50,307 nt of DNA, from contig JADEXJ010000030.1 of the NCBI GenBank assembly GCA_015207195.1, forward strand, positions 1-50,307. Direction: 5' to 3'. This document shows, in pieces, positions 7,983 to 15,986 of the stretch. The position numbers and the translations under genes are program-made. The notes under the pieces were generated by a model, which ran no database searches, was not told where the DNA came from, and saw nothing but the letters and a program-made list of their open reading frames with translations. Source of the DNA: Pleurocapsales cyanobacterium LEGE 10410 (GTDB lineage Bacteria > Cyanobacteriota > Cyanobacteriia > Cyanobacteriales > Xenococcaceae). Numbering within the stretch: position 1 is the first letter of the stretch; every line of letters starts with the position of its first letter.

Positions 7983-9962
7983 TTAAAGCTCTAGTTGGCT
8001 TCGTTTCTTCTGTTTCGGTTTTAGTTTAGGTGGCTGGGGTGAAAGCTGGTTGAGATGTTTCAGTCTCGCCAAACATTCATCGATCGCGTTTCTACCCGTG
8101 GGTTCGGGTTTGGCAATATTATATTTACCCTGGTGATTGGCTTTGCCACTGCGCGGAGCGCAATCGCCACTACTCAACCAAGGACGTAACTCTTTTCTGA
8201 CCTGTCCCAAGTTTAAATTAAGTCGATTCTGTACAAAATCAACAATTGTACCGCGATCGCGTTCGTTATTGAGGGAAAAATAAATACCGTGTCCCTGAGT
8301 ATTAGTAACAACTACTATCTTGTCTCCCAAATCATGACGCAGCACTGCGCTATTGGGGCTAGATTCTCTTGTCAGATATTCATATCCCTGGCTAGTCGCA
8401 TAATCAACTAGATTAATCTCAGTTTTAAACCGCTCTAATTGCTTGACTCTCTTTTTCTTCAAAGATCTTCTGATTCTTGGAAGATGGAAATCAGTTTGTT
8501 GTTGGATTCTGAGAGCTTCTCGATTTGCTCGTTCAAGCCCTGCACTTGTGAGTTCAAACTCACTACTTGAGTAGCTAGCTGCTTGTTCTGCTTCTCTAAC
8601 CGATTCATGTCCGTACTGTATTTGTGGGACAAATTCGTTATGTCCTGCTTGTATTGCTCTGCTAACTTTTCTAAAGCGGTCATTAGCTTGTTTTCCAGTT
8701 CGCTCATTGTCTAATCTAGCTTCATACAGGGTTTTCCCTGGCATTTCCAGCCAGGAGTTAGAGTCGAGTAACTCGGCAGAGTCAGAAATGTTCCGTTGTC
8801 CGTCTGCGTAATCGTTATTCCTGCCGTCAAATTCTGGATTGACTCTAAAGTCTGTTGCTGCTGTTTTATCTCTACTAGCTGAGAATCGATCCTTTCTTCT
8901 AGATAATCTAATGTCTCCTGTTTCTGGGAGATCCGACTCGACAGATATTGCATCATTCCCCAACTGCCGATGAAGATACCCAGACAAAGGCTCAATCCTA
9001 CCCCAGCAGGCATCAGCCAAAACTTGCCGATGATCGAGCTCAGTATTGACTGTTGACGCTCCATATCTTTCTTGATGGTAACTAGAGCGGTTCTGGTAAT
9101 TGTTTCTAACTCTCGCTCTAGCTTGCCGTAACTCCTCTGAGTTAAATCTCGAACTAGCAGACGTTCTCGGTCTAATTTCTGCTGTAATCTCTGGTTGAGG
9201 TCTAAATTCTCGTTCATAAAGTTTTCCCTTTAAGCGGTATCTTTTATCTGTGTCAGGGTCTAACACGGTGATGTAATCCTTGCCTTTTCTGGTAATTTCT
9301 AAACCTAATTCATCTTTAAACAGAGCGATTGTGTCGTCACGATTGCTAATCAATCCTGCTGTTACTCTCTCTAGTACATATTCCGTAAGGAGTTGTCTGG
9401 TATCGGCAATCGCTTCGAGTCCCTTAGCTACTCGCTCGGCATTAATCAAAGCAGTAAAACCAGGCTCGTAGTCTCTTTGACGGACGGGGTCGTCGGGTCT
9501 TGCCCATCCCTGTTCAATATTCCAATTGGTTTGCCAAGGTTTAAAATAACCATGCCAGCCTGGAGGAGCAATATTAAGGCTTTTACCCGTATACAGTTCT
9601 ACTCTGGGAGTAACAAAGTGTAGCTCTACTCGGTTATCTCCTGTATGGGTATGCTTGACCCAAAGGATGTTGTAAGCGTCTTTATCTAGTCCCGCAAAAG
9701 CGTACTTCTCGAAAGAATCAATTAAAGCCTCAATCTGCTCATCTGTCGGAACATCTTCAGGTGCAAAACTGAGTACGCCACTGCGATACTTGTGTTTGAA
9801 CTCAAGTGAGTCAATCAAGCGACGGGTAATAACTGGATTACCTCTGAGTACTTCTGGAGCAGGATTTCGAGGTTTCTTAGTTTTGGGGTCATCCAATCGA
9901 GTAATATACTCGACTGGTTCTCTGCCTCCACCCTTACCTCTGGCAAAAAACTTAACCAGCAC
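7983..9962 (-). CDS. mobA: MobA-type relaxase with C-terminal extension
   Basis: The 659-residue protein begins with a relaxase domain. FARGKGGGREPVEYI lies at the N-terminus, and the metal-binding region reads ILWVKHTHTGDNRVELHFV near residues 97-115. The relaxase nicks oriT and stays covalently bound to the strand it leads out during mobilization. Residues about 250-500 are a low-complexity, Arg/Ser/Asp-rich linker, exactly where two other genes are encoded in a second frame. The C-terminal region (from INLVDYATSQGYEYL to GTIVDFVQNRL) resembles a primase-associated (DUF3991-like) fold. The start is GTG at 9962, overlapping the mobC stop by 11 bases, which suggests translational coupling. 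The gene order and nesting resemble ColE1 mbe genes. Confidence 0.85.
   Translation of the reverse strand: MLVKFFARGKGGGREPVEYITRLDDPKTKKPRNPAPEVLRGNPVITRRLIDSLEFKHKYRSGVLSFAPEDVPTDEQIEALIDSFEKYAFAGLDKDAYNILWVKHTHTGDNRVELHFVTPRVELYTGKSLNIAPPGWHGYFKPWQTNWNIEQGWARPDDPVRQRDYEPGFTALINAERVAKGLEAIADTRQLLTEYVLERVTAGLISNRDDTIALFKDELGLEITRKGKDYITVLDPDTDKRYRLKGKLYEREFRPQPEITAEIRPRTSASSRFNSEELRQARARVRNNYQNRSSYHQERYGASTVNTELDHRQVLADACWGRIEPLSGYLHRQLGNDAISVESDLPETGDIRLSRRKDRFSASRDKTAATDFRVNPEFDGRNNDYADGQRNISDSAELLDSNSWLEMPGKTLYEARLDNERTGKQANDRFRKVSRAIQAGHNEFVPQIQYGHESVREAEQAASYSSSEFELTSAGLERANREALRIQQQTDFHLPRIRRSLKKKRVKQLERFKTEINLVDYATSQGYEYLTRESSPNSAVLRHDLGDKIVVVTNTQGHGIYFSLNNERDRGTIVDFVQNRLNLNLGQVRKELRPWLSSGDCAPRSGKANHQGKYNIAKPEPTGRNAIDECLARLKHLNQLSPQPPKLKPKQKKRSQLEL
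8459..8707 (-). CDS. MobD/MbeD-like coiled-coil protein nested inside mobA
   Basis: An 82-residue protein, starting MSELENKLMTALEKL, is encoded wholly inside mobA in another frame. It is almost entirely heptad-like coiled coil (MNRLEKQNKQLATQVVSL, then VQGLNEQIEKLSES). Its ATG lies 3 bases after the stop of the nested gene upstream, in the same frame, so re-initiation is likely. ColE1 has a small mbeD gene nested in mbeA downstream of nested mbeB, which is the same layout. Biased sequence in the mobA frame over this stretch supports coding in the second frame. Homology to MbeD itself is inferred from position and coiled-coil nature. Confidence 0.7.
   Translation of the reverse strand: MSELENKLMTALEKLAEQYKQDITNLSHKYSTDMNRLEKQNKQLATQVVSLNSQVQGLNEQIEKLSESNNKLISIFQESEDL
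8711..9217 (-). CDS. MobB-like membrane protein nested inside mobA
   Basis: A 168-residue protein lies wholly inside mobA in another frame. Order of parts: an N-terminal charged coiled coil (MNENLDLNQRLQQKLDRE), one strong membrane helix (WLMPAGVGLSLCLGIFIGSW, about residues 66-86), a second coiled coil (LDYLEERIDSQLVEIKQQQQ), and a conserved-looking tail with GTFLTLPSYSTL and GWKCQGKPCMKL. Both RSF1010 mobB and ColE1 mbeB overlap their relaxase genes out of frame, and RSF1010 MobB is membrane-associated. The product may anchor or stabilise the relaxosome. A chance frame would not be expected to give this domain order. A weak AAAGGGAAAA site precedes the ATG. Confidence 0.75.
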   Translation of the reverse strand: MNENLDLNQRLQQKLDRERLLVRDLTQRSYGKLERELETITRTALVTIKKDMERQQSILSSIIGKFWLMPAGVGLSLCLGIFIGSWGMMQYLSSRISQKQETLDYLEERIDSQLVEIKQQQQTLESIQNLTAGITITQTDNGTFLTLPSYSTLTPGWKCQGKPCMKLD

Positions 9963-10311
9963 CTGAGCTTAACTCCAACAATGCTGATTCAATTCTGGCT
10001 AAAGAAGCAATTACCTGCGTCGCTTCTGCTGCACCTTTGTAAGTATTAGCCCAACGAGCTATCTGGTTGAGATTATTACCGATCCGAGCTACCTGCAAAA
10101 TAAATTCCTGTTGCGATCGCACTTTGCCAACTTTATTTGAAGCCGACCGACTTTTAGAACCACGACTATTTGAATAATTATTCAATAAGCGACGAGCCAG
10201 TTGAGAAGTTTTTAAACCCTCGGCATGGGCTTTTAGTTCCCAATCGAGCTTTTCCGCATCAGTTGCTCTGATACCGATATGATTGGTTTTATTAACTTTA
10301 GTAGACATCAT
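9952..10311 (-). CDS. mobC: MobC-like relaxosome accessory protein
   Basis: From the ATG pair at 10311/10308 the protein starts MMSTKVNKTNHIGIRATDAE and has about 118 residues. It contains a ribbon-helix-helix-like N-terminus and the MobC-type segment ILQVARIGNNLNQIARWANTY. MobC proteins bind oriT and help melt the nick region for the relaxase. The frame stays open 49 codons further upstream without an ATG-supported start that fits the family, so I chose the internal start. The stop overlaps the mobA GTG start (GGTGCTGGTTAA), a typical coupled arrangement. Confidence 0.8.
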   Translation of the reverse strand: MMSTKVNKTNHIGIRATDAEKLDWELKAHAEGLKTSQLARRLLNNYSNSRGSKSRSASNKVGKVRSQQEFILQVARIGNNLNQIARWANTYKGAAEATQVIASLARIESALLELSSGAG

Positions 10312-10465
10312 AAATAAGTTTTTAATAGATTTATTTACCGCGTTAGCCGTGTTTTGACTGATTTGATCCAAGCTCCTGCCAGAAGGGGTCGAGGGGAATC
10401 CTTTCCCCCGCCAGCCCGACCTAATTTGCAACGTCAAAGTAATATATTTGTTGTACAAAAGGGTC

Positions 10466-10478
10466 GGCTGGCTTTAGC
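10466..10478 (+). promoter_or_regulatory. Candidate oriT nick region
   Basis: The sequence GGCTGGCTTTAGC lies about 155 bp upstream of mobC. It resembles the ColE1/pMB1 nic core CTGGCTTA, with one extra T. The position, just upstream of a ColE1-like mobC-mobA operon, is where oriT is expected. GC-rich stretches and short inverted repeats near 10375-10425 (GGTCGAGGGGAATCC, CGGGCTGGCGGGGG on the other strand) could be the accessory-protein site. This is a motif match only; the exact nick is not established. Confidence 0.4.
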
Positions 10479-10699
10479 AGTCAATTATGGGTATTTGGTA
10501 TTAGTTAGAACGAGGATAACATCAACAGCAACTGACTGTGTAAAGCTATAAAAAAGATTGAATTATAGCGAGTAAAGTTTTGCTTTTTAATTAGTTTTAT
10601 ATAGAATGTTATTTGATTCGATATGATCGACAATTTGACTTACTATTTTGGTTATTTAGTCAGTCATAAAACTAACTATATTTCAGTTTTTCTGTTCAA

Positions 10700-10845
10700 A
10701 TAAAGCTAAGAAAAACCTAAGTTTTGCCTAGAAAATGACTAAGCTTAGGCAACGACAATGAGTCAAACAATTCTTTAACTAAAATTTACGGACTATTTAT
10801 CTTATCTTGACTATATTTTGCCTAATTTCAGCCTAACATTTACTT
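10700..10845. repeat. TTTGCCTAA repeats upstream of parM: candidate centromere/operator
   Basis: Direct and inverted copies of a short unit cluster here: CCTAAGTTTTGCCTAG (10716-10731), AAGCTTAGGCAAC on the opposite strand sense (10742-10754), and ATTTTGCCTAATTTCAGCCTAAC (two units, 10813-10836). Type II (actin-like) partition loci usually carry such repeats directly upstream of parM, where ParR binds as centromere and autoregulator. Beyond this block, 10560-10700 is AT-rich with no gene visible. Confidence 0.5.
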
Positions 10846-10883
10846 ATGATTCTGCTAAATATTTATGGTTAAAAATTCAATTA

Positions 10884-12110
10884 ATGTCTGACTACGATCC
10901 TTATAATTCTGACCCTCTAGCTCTAGTAATATGTATTGACTTGGGTAAGTCCACCAATAAAGTTACTTATTCAGTTAAACCCAAGTGGTCGAAAAAACTA
11001 TTATTGGTAGAGCCTGAAGTAGCAACTTTAGCTCCAGAACGAATCTCAAGCTTGAGTGGGGCTAACTGTCGTCCCATAGATGATGCTTGGTGTGAATTTG
11101 AAGATGGTAGTGGTATGGCTTTTGGTCTTTTAGCTACCAAAAAAAGCCATCAACTTCAGTCAGTAAATGCCAAAAAGGAACTAAAGTTTGAAAAAGGCGC
11201 ATTGAGAGTCTTTGCTATCATTAGCGCGATCGCTCAGGAAGAAAAACTAGGACGAAGGTTTTTCGAGCATCAAACTGGCAACGAATTTATTGGCGTTAAG
11301 GTGGCTCTTTCGGTATTACTTCCTCTGTCCGAGTATTATTCTCATCGAGATGCTTTGAGAGCAGAATTGGAAAAACTAAAAGAAGGAACTTTAAAGTTTA
11401 GAGGGACTAAATACGGAATCAGATTTGATACTTTAGATATTAAACCCGAAGCAGCAGGATTGCTAATGATTCGCCAAGCCGAATCGAGTAAGGCTCCTTT
11501 TAGACAAAAGAATCTTCTTTGTCTGCTGATGGGACATTATAATATCACGGGGATTTTGTACCAGAGAGGACAGATAGTACGTAAAGATTGTCCTTCTTTA
11601 GGCTTTCATCAAGTTGTAGATTCGGTCGTTAATAGCACCTGTTTAGACTCTACTAATGTTTCCGAGGCGCGGTTATCAGAAGCTATTTATTTGGGAGCTG
11701 CAAAACCCAAATTGATTCGGGGTTTTTTGATTAAGATGTTCACAGATGAAGCCAGTCTAGACCTCGAACAGTCAAAGATCCTGAAGGCGATCGAGCAGGC
11801 TAAGAAAGAATATTGGTCGAAAATCAGACATTGGCTTATTGGTTTGGTTGAAGAAGATTTAGGTATTTTAGAAGAAGTATTGATTAGTGGTGGTGCTAGT
11901 GAGTTATTTTCTACCGAGTTAAAAGAGTTTTTTACGGGGAACAGTGAAGCAACTGTAGTTTTTAATGGCGGTCGTCGCACTAAATCGGCGATTCAAAAAA
12001 GCTTCGCTCTCAAAGGTAATACTGGACAAATCGCACGTTTAGTCGATTGCTTTGGAATTCATCAAGCTCTTCTAGAGAAAGTAGTTAAATCAGAAGAAGT
12101 AGCGAATTAA
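10884..12110 (+). CDS. parM: Actin-like partition ATPase (ParM/StbA type)
   Basis: The protein of about 408 residues has the actin-fold phosphate-1 motif ICIDLGKSTNKVTYS near its N-terminus and the adenosine-side motif EEVLISGGASEL near the C-terminus. Actin-like ParM proteins polymerise with ATP to push plasmid copies apart. The frame is open from 10818, but MSDYDPYNS at 10884 fits the family better and leaves the upstream TTTGCCTAA repeats outside the gene. A small gene follows after 28 bp, as expected of a parMR operon. Confidence 0.8.
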   Translation: MSDYDPYNSDPLALVICIDLGKSTNKVTYSVKPKWSKKLLLVEPEVATLAPERISSLSGANCRPIDDAWCEFEDGSGMAFGLLATKKSHQLQSVNAKKELKFEKGALRVFAIISAIAQEEKLGRRFFEHQTGNEFIGVKVALSVLLPLSEYYSHRDALRAELEKLKEGTLKFRGTKYGIRFDTLDIKPEAAGLLMIRQAESSKAPFRQKNLLCLLMGHYNITGILYQRGQIVRKDCPSLGFHQVVDSVVNSTCLDSTNVSEARLSEAIYLGAAKPKLIRGFLIKMFTDEASLDLEQSKILKAIEQAKKEYWSKIRHWLIGLVEEDLGILEEVLISGGASELFSTELKEFFTGNSEATVVFNGGRRTKSAIQKSFALKGNTGQIARLVDCFGIHQALLEKVVKSEEVAN

Positions 12111-12138
12111 ACATTGAGGATCTGAGCTAGAAAAAATT

Positions 12139-12606
12139 ATGGTTGAATCAAAAAACCAGGTAAAACCAAAAAAGATGTTGGAATTTAGAATTCAAAAGGT
12201 AGAGCCTGATAGTTCTTCGGGAAGACTAATTGCTTTTATTAAAGAGGGCTATCTCGATGGAGTAGCAGTTGCTCCATCTTCAATTGCGCTTCAAATACTC
12301 AGTATGTGTTTGCAGCCTTATGCCGATAAATCCGTTTCAACTAAGAGCGAACTAAAATCCCGCACGGCAATGTGCGTACAGCTAATGCTGATTCACTGTC
12401 AGCATCTGTGTAACTGGGCTGGGCTGGATTTCTCGGCTTTTTTGTCTAATAGAACGGGATTAGTAATTGAATCAGAATCTAATAATTCATCTCAAAAGTA
12501 TGAGAATAGTCCAGATGATATCAAAGAAGAAGAGTTGATGGAATCCGACGAGATATCACCTTTTTCTTTATCGAATTCGGATTTTGATGAACTTGGTTTT
12601 AGCTAG
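12139..12606 (+). CDS. Small protein downstream of parM, possible ParR-like adaptor
   Basis: The 155-residue product has a basic N-terminal part (MVESKNQVKPKKMLEFRI) that could bind DNA, a Cys-rich helical middle (MCVQLMLIHCQHLCNW) and a strongly acidic C-terminal tail (from PDDIKEEELMESDE). ParR adaptors are small DNA-binding proteins whose C-terminal tail contacts the ParM filament. The position 28 bp after parM supports that role, but I see no direct family match, so the function is inference. Confidence 0.6.
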   Translation: MVESKNQVKPKKMLEFRIQKVEPDSSSGRLIAFIKEGYLDGVAVAPSSIALQILSMCLQPYADKSVSTKSELKSRTAMCVQLMLIHCQHLCNWAGLDFSAFLSNRTGLVIESESNNSSQKYENSPDDIKEEELMESDEISPFSLSNSDFDELGFS

Positions 12607-12611
12607 ATGAA

Positions 12612-12625
12612 AATATAATTATATT
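12612..12625. terminator. AT palindrome between convergent genes
   Basis: AATATAATTATATT is a perfect 14-bp palindrome in the 33-bp gap between the parM operon and the convergent SNF2-partner gene. It is AT-only, so it would form a weak hairpin. It is listed for position, not for strength. Confidence 0.25.
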
Positions 12626-12639
12626 CTACGGCTGATAAT

Positions 12640-13704
12640 TTAAGCTGACCAAACTGTGGGACAAACAATACTAGCTGATTCATCAATCAAATAAAAGCTC
12701 TTTACTGGATTATTAGATTTAGAGCAGCGCAGAGGCTCGACTTGTTTGTGATAAGGATTCCAAACCGCCACTACTTCACGCTTCTGCTTTTTGCGAATTA
12801 GTTGGCAGTTAATATGAACCGTTTGCAACCAGACAATCAAAGCACTGTGTAAGGAGGCCGTGACTTCAATTGAAGAACGCTCATGTAAATCTTTGATTTT
12901 GCGCTTTAATTCCAGTTTGGTTGCATTAATACGGTTCTTTTCTCCTTCTTTTTCTTCTCCCTCTAGCTTTCTTTTTTTGATTTTTGCTTTAATTTCCCCG
13001 ATAATGTCTTGGTAATACTCGGTGATTCGCTTCTCATCTCGTTGCAGTTGGCGAGTATTTTTTTGTCGCCAGGGAATTAATTCTCTCTCAATTAATTGCT
13101 CGGAGTGCTGCAAGCCTATTTGGAGTAATTGTTCATAATTAAGAGCCGTAGCCGTCTGTTCTTCAATTGAGGGTGAGGCGATGCGGTCAACTGTCCACAA
13201 TAAAGCATCACCAAGGTCAACTCCCGCAACTCCTGTAATCCCGTTGAGCCAAAAAGAAACCATTCCCAAGCGTTTTGACGATGCTTCGGCGGTATAGTCA
13301 ACATTAAACAAGACATAGGGAGTAATGGCAGGCACAGCATTCTGCACCCTAATCAAGCCATTTTGAGGACGTAAGGTCTCAGTTACCAGTTTCTCAAAAC
13401 CGCTTGTTTTCAAGTAGCCGTCATATTTGATCCCATAACTTGCTACATAACCACTCTCGGACAATAACCCCTCAAATCGTTCTAGAATATCCGAATTGTA
13501 GGTCACAAAATAACTGCTGCTACCTTTGGTGTCAGCACTAGTAGTAAAAGTGACTAATTCACCTATCTTCAAGGTAGAGGCAATTTTTTTAGGTAACAAA
13601 ACCTCCAGACTTCGATCCGAAGCCCACTCAGCTACTCCACCCTGAACTGCAACTATCTGGTTGATTGTATCGAGTACTTTATTATCCATTTGTTGACTAG
13701 TCAC
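12640..13704 (-). CDS. Hypothetical coiled-coil protein in operon with SNF2 helicase
   Basis: The 354-residue protein is not one I recognise. Residues 1-200 look like alpha/beta structure (GVAEWASDRSLEVLLPKK; SSYFVTYNSDILERFEGLL). Residues about 200-270 are a long charged helix (IIGEIKAKIKKRKLEGEEK). The C-terminus contains a degenerate zinc-ribbon-like stretch with Cys in PLRCSKS and ASIVCPTVW, though too few Cys for a full site. The gene follows the SNF2 gene by 26 bp on the same strand, so the two are probably co-transcribed and act together. The helical part could contact the helicase or RNA polymerase. Confidence 0.65.
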   Translation of the reverse strand: MTSQQMDNKVLDTINQIVAVQGGVAEWASDRSLEVLLPKKIASTLKIGELVTFTTSADTKGSSSYFVTYNSDILERFEGLLSESGYVASYGIKYDGYLKTSGFEKLVTETLRPQNGLIRVQNAVPAITPYVLFNVDYTAEASSKRLGMVSFWLNGITGVAGVDLGDALLWTVDRIASPSIEEQTATALNYEQLLQIGLQHSEQLIERELIPWRQKNTRQLQRDEKRITEYYQDIIGEIKAKIKKRKLEGEEKEGEKNRINATKLELKRKIKDLHERSSIEVTASLHSALIVWLQTVHINCQLIRKKQKREVVAVWNPYHKQVEPLRCSKSNNPVKSFYLIDESASIVCPTVWSA

Positions 13705-13730
13705 TGATTACCGAACGCTGAAAAACTGAA

Positions 13731-15482
13731 TTAGGCTTCAAATTCATCGCCAAACAGCTTTTCGTCAAATTCCTGTATTTCTTGGTAGCTGTGCTTGGCA
13801 TCTAGCAATTGCTGACCTAAATTACCAAAAGCTGTGTTGAGTTGTTTGGGCTTTTCATTAGCTAACCAGAGGTCAATAACAGTTTCGCTAAAGTCAAATT
13901 CATCTCCCATATTGCCGAGAATGGTTTCAATTTCTCCTACCACCAACTCAAACATATTGATTTTATCATGAAGTATTTTGAGGATATAGGCTTCAATACT
14001 GTTAGCCAGACAAAAGTTAAAGATAAATACATCCTGGGTTTGTCCAATGCGATGGAGACGACCAATGCGCTGCTCGATTTTCATGGGATTCCAGGGCAGG
14101 TCGTAATTGACAATGGTGTTGGCAAACTGTAGGTTGCGTCCTTCTCCTCCAGTTTCCGAAGCCAACATTACGGGAACTGATTCTCTAAAGCTATCAATAG
14201 CTGCATCTTTCGCCTTTAAGGACATCGAACCGCGAAAACAAGTATGGGCAATACCCTGCTTTTCTAAATATTTAGATAAATAGGACATGGTTGCCTTGTA
14301 GTTAATAAATACCAAAGTCTTTTGAGCGGAGGAAATGCGCGGGTTCCCCGCGCTTATTCCACTCCGCTGTTGGGTCGATTTTTGGAGTAAATCCACCAAT
14401 TGCTTGGCTTTCTCAAAGTTTCTCATGCCCGATGCTCGCGCTCGTAGAAATCCGAGTTCATCGTGGTCAAATCTTTTTTGGAGTCCTTTAAGAGTTTCCG
14501 TTAAAGCAATGGGGCTACTCCCCGAACGCATCAGCAAATTATTACGAGTTAATTTATCAATGCCCCCACTCTGTTGACGCAGATATTGATTAATCGCTTC
14601 ATATAACTCCAGTTCTTTGGCTTGGGGCTGGACGGTAATGGTGGAAGCAAACCGCTTGGGGAGTTTAACATCTACTACCGAGCGGGTATTCCTGACCATT
14701 ACTTCCCGCATCAGTTGGCGCAGTTTGGCGGGGTTTTTTGGCACTCGTCCGTTCTTTGAACCGACATATTCTTTTTTAAACTGAGCTTCGGTATGGAGCA
14801 GTCCTGGTTTGAGGAGGGTCAGGAGATTAAACAGTTCTACTAGATTGTTTTGGACTGGGGTGGCGGTCAACATCAGGATAAATCGCTTTTTGATGGCATT
14901 GACCAACTTCCAGTTGAGGGTGCGTCGATTTTTCAGGTGGTGGGCTTCATCAACGATTACCAAATCCCAATCGCGGGCGGTGACGTGCTGGAAATGACTT
15001 TTGTGCTTGGCGGTATTAATCGATGCGACGATACGGTCATTGAGCTGCCAGAATTCTTCGGGGCTAGAGTCCCTTTCATCAGTAGTAATAGTAGAAATGG
15101 CGAATTTTGACTCCAGTTCCATCTGCCATTGGGATACCAGGGTAGCTGGAGTTAGCACCAACAAGGATTTGATTTGACCTCTGGCTAAATATTCTTTACA
15201 AATTATTGCAGCTTCAATGGTTTTGCCCAATCCCACCTCGTCTGACAACATAGCTCGACCGCCAAACTGTTTGATGACTTTTTTGGCAGTTTCAATTTGA
15301 TACCAATGTTTGTCGATGTGGTGTAGAGCAGGCAGACAAACTAATTGGTCATAATCGGCGAGAATTTTGAATTGAAACAGATTAAGGCGAGCTTCGTAGC
15401 AATCAAGCTCGTCTTGTTGCTGGTTTTTGAAGGCATTTGCTGCTGCACTTTCGACAAATCGGAAGGAGTAGAGGTCTGACAT
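13731..15482 (-). CDS. SNF2/RapA-like DEAD/DEAH-box helicase
   Basis: The 583-residue protein has all the main SNF2 motifs: motif I MLSDEVGLGKTIEAA near residue 78, motif Ia SLLVLTPATLV, motif II VIVDEAHHLKN (DEAH), motif III MLTATPVQNN, and in lobe two TLVFINYKATM, LASETGGEGRNLQ and motif VI IGRLHRIGQTQD. Such proteins translocate on double-stranded DNA and remodel protein-DNA complexes; RapA relatives recycle RNA polymerase and others act in phage defence. An in-frame 42-bp palindromic insert between lobes (14326-14367) adds about 14 residues in a linker. The partner gene follows after 26 bp. Defence or plasmid maintenance are both possible. Confidence 0.85.
   Translation of the reverse strand: MSDLYSFRFVESAAANAFKNQQQDELDCYEARLNLFQFKILADYDQLVCLPALHHIDKHWYQIETAKKVIKQFGGRAMLSDEVGLGKTIEAAIICKEYLARGQIKSLLVLTPATLVSQWQMELESKFAISTITTDERDSSPEEFWQLNDRIVASINTAKHKSHFQHVTARDWDLVIVDEAHHLKNRRTLNWKLVNAIKKRFILMLTATPVQNNLVELFNLLTLLKPGLLHTEAQFKKEYVGSKNGRVPKNPAKLRQLMREVMVRNTRSVVDVKLPKRFASTITVQPQAKELELYEAINQYLRQQSGGIDKLTRNNLLMRSGSSPIALTETLKGLQKRFDHDELGFLRARASGMRNFEKAKQLVDLLQKSTQQRSGISAGNPRISSAQKTLVFINYKATMSYLSKYLEKQGIAHTCFRGSMSLKAKDAAIDSFRESVPVMLASETGGEGRNLQFANTIVNYDLPWNPMKIEQRIGRLHRIGQTQDVFIFNFCLANSIEAYILKILHDKINMFELVVGEIETILGNMGDEFDFSETVIDLWLANEKPKQLNTAFGNLGQQLLDAKHSYQEIQEFDEKLFGDEFEA
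14326..14367. repeat. 42-bp palindromic insert inside the SNF2 gene
   Basis: Arms GCGGAG and CTCCGC flank a GC-rich core, GCGCGGGTTCCCCGCGC (14337-14353). The insert is 14 codons and keeps the helicase frame, coding SAGNPR-type residues between the two helicase lobes. The same core appears at 16470-16490 inside another gene. It is GC-rich against an AT-rich background, as in the small mobile palindromes of cyanobacteria. Confidence 0.7.
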
Positions 15483-15590
15483 TAAGGATGAAGTTCATCA
15501 ATTACAGTCATTGGTTATTAGTTATCACCATAGCGAGTATGTTCTGGCTCGGTTCAATATTTAAACAAATCTCAAGCGATGGCTACGGCG

Positions 15591-15986
15591 TTAATAACTT
15601 GCCAAATCTATTGTAATTTCTGGAAACGAACGCCTCACTTTGCGATCGTTAGTAACTAATTTAATTTCTAGCCTTTGAGCTAAGAGAACGTACTCACAGT
15701 CATAGGCTGACAAACCAGAATGCATAGCCAAATCTAGAATCGAATCCGACTCAAGTTCAAACTCCTTCCCTGCTAAAATGCGTTCGGCCATCTGCATCTT
15801 TAATTTCGCTTCGGCAATAGATAGATATTCTTTTCTAAGGTATGAAGCCAAAATATTGCGAAATTCGCTACGCCAAAGATAAGGAGCAGCCCAACTGTTG
15901 TCGTCTTGATAAACTCGTTCAGCCCGATCCGTAAATTCCCCTTCGATTAAAAGATAGGCGATTAGATTAGTATCGGCAACAATCAA
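15591..15986 (-). CDS. vapC: VapC-like PIN-domain toxin
   Basis: The 131-residue protein is a PIN-domain RNase. It starts MIVADTNLIAYLL, giving the first acidic residue, has WRSEFRNIL with a conserved Glu, and SAYDCEYVLLAQRL followed by LVTNDRKV with two further Asp. PIN toxins cleave RNA and stop growth when the antitoxin is lost, which stabilises plasmids. The start is a TTG that overlaps the antitoxin stop (TTGA), giving translational coupling. Confidence 0.9.
   Translation of the reverse strand: MIVADTNLIAYLLIEGEFTDRAERVYQDDNSWAAPYLWRSEFRNILASYLRKEYLSIAEAKLKMQMAERILAGKEFELESDSILDLAMHSGLSAYDCEYVLLAQRLEIKLVTNDRKVRRSFPEITIDLASY

Noticed and set aside
9280-9623. Plus-strand frames opposite mobA
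   Set aside because: No structural features; only the two minus-strand nested frames have domain-like organisation.
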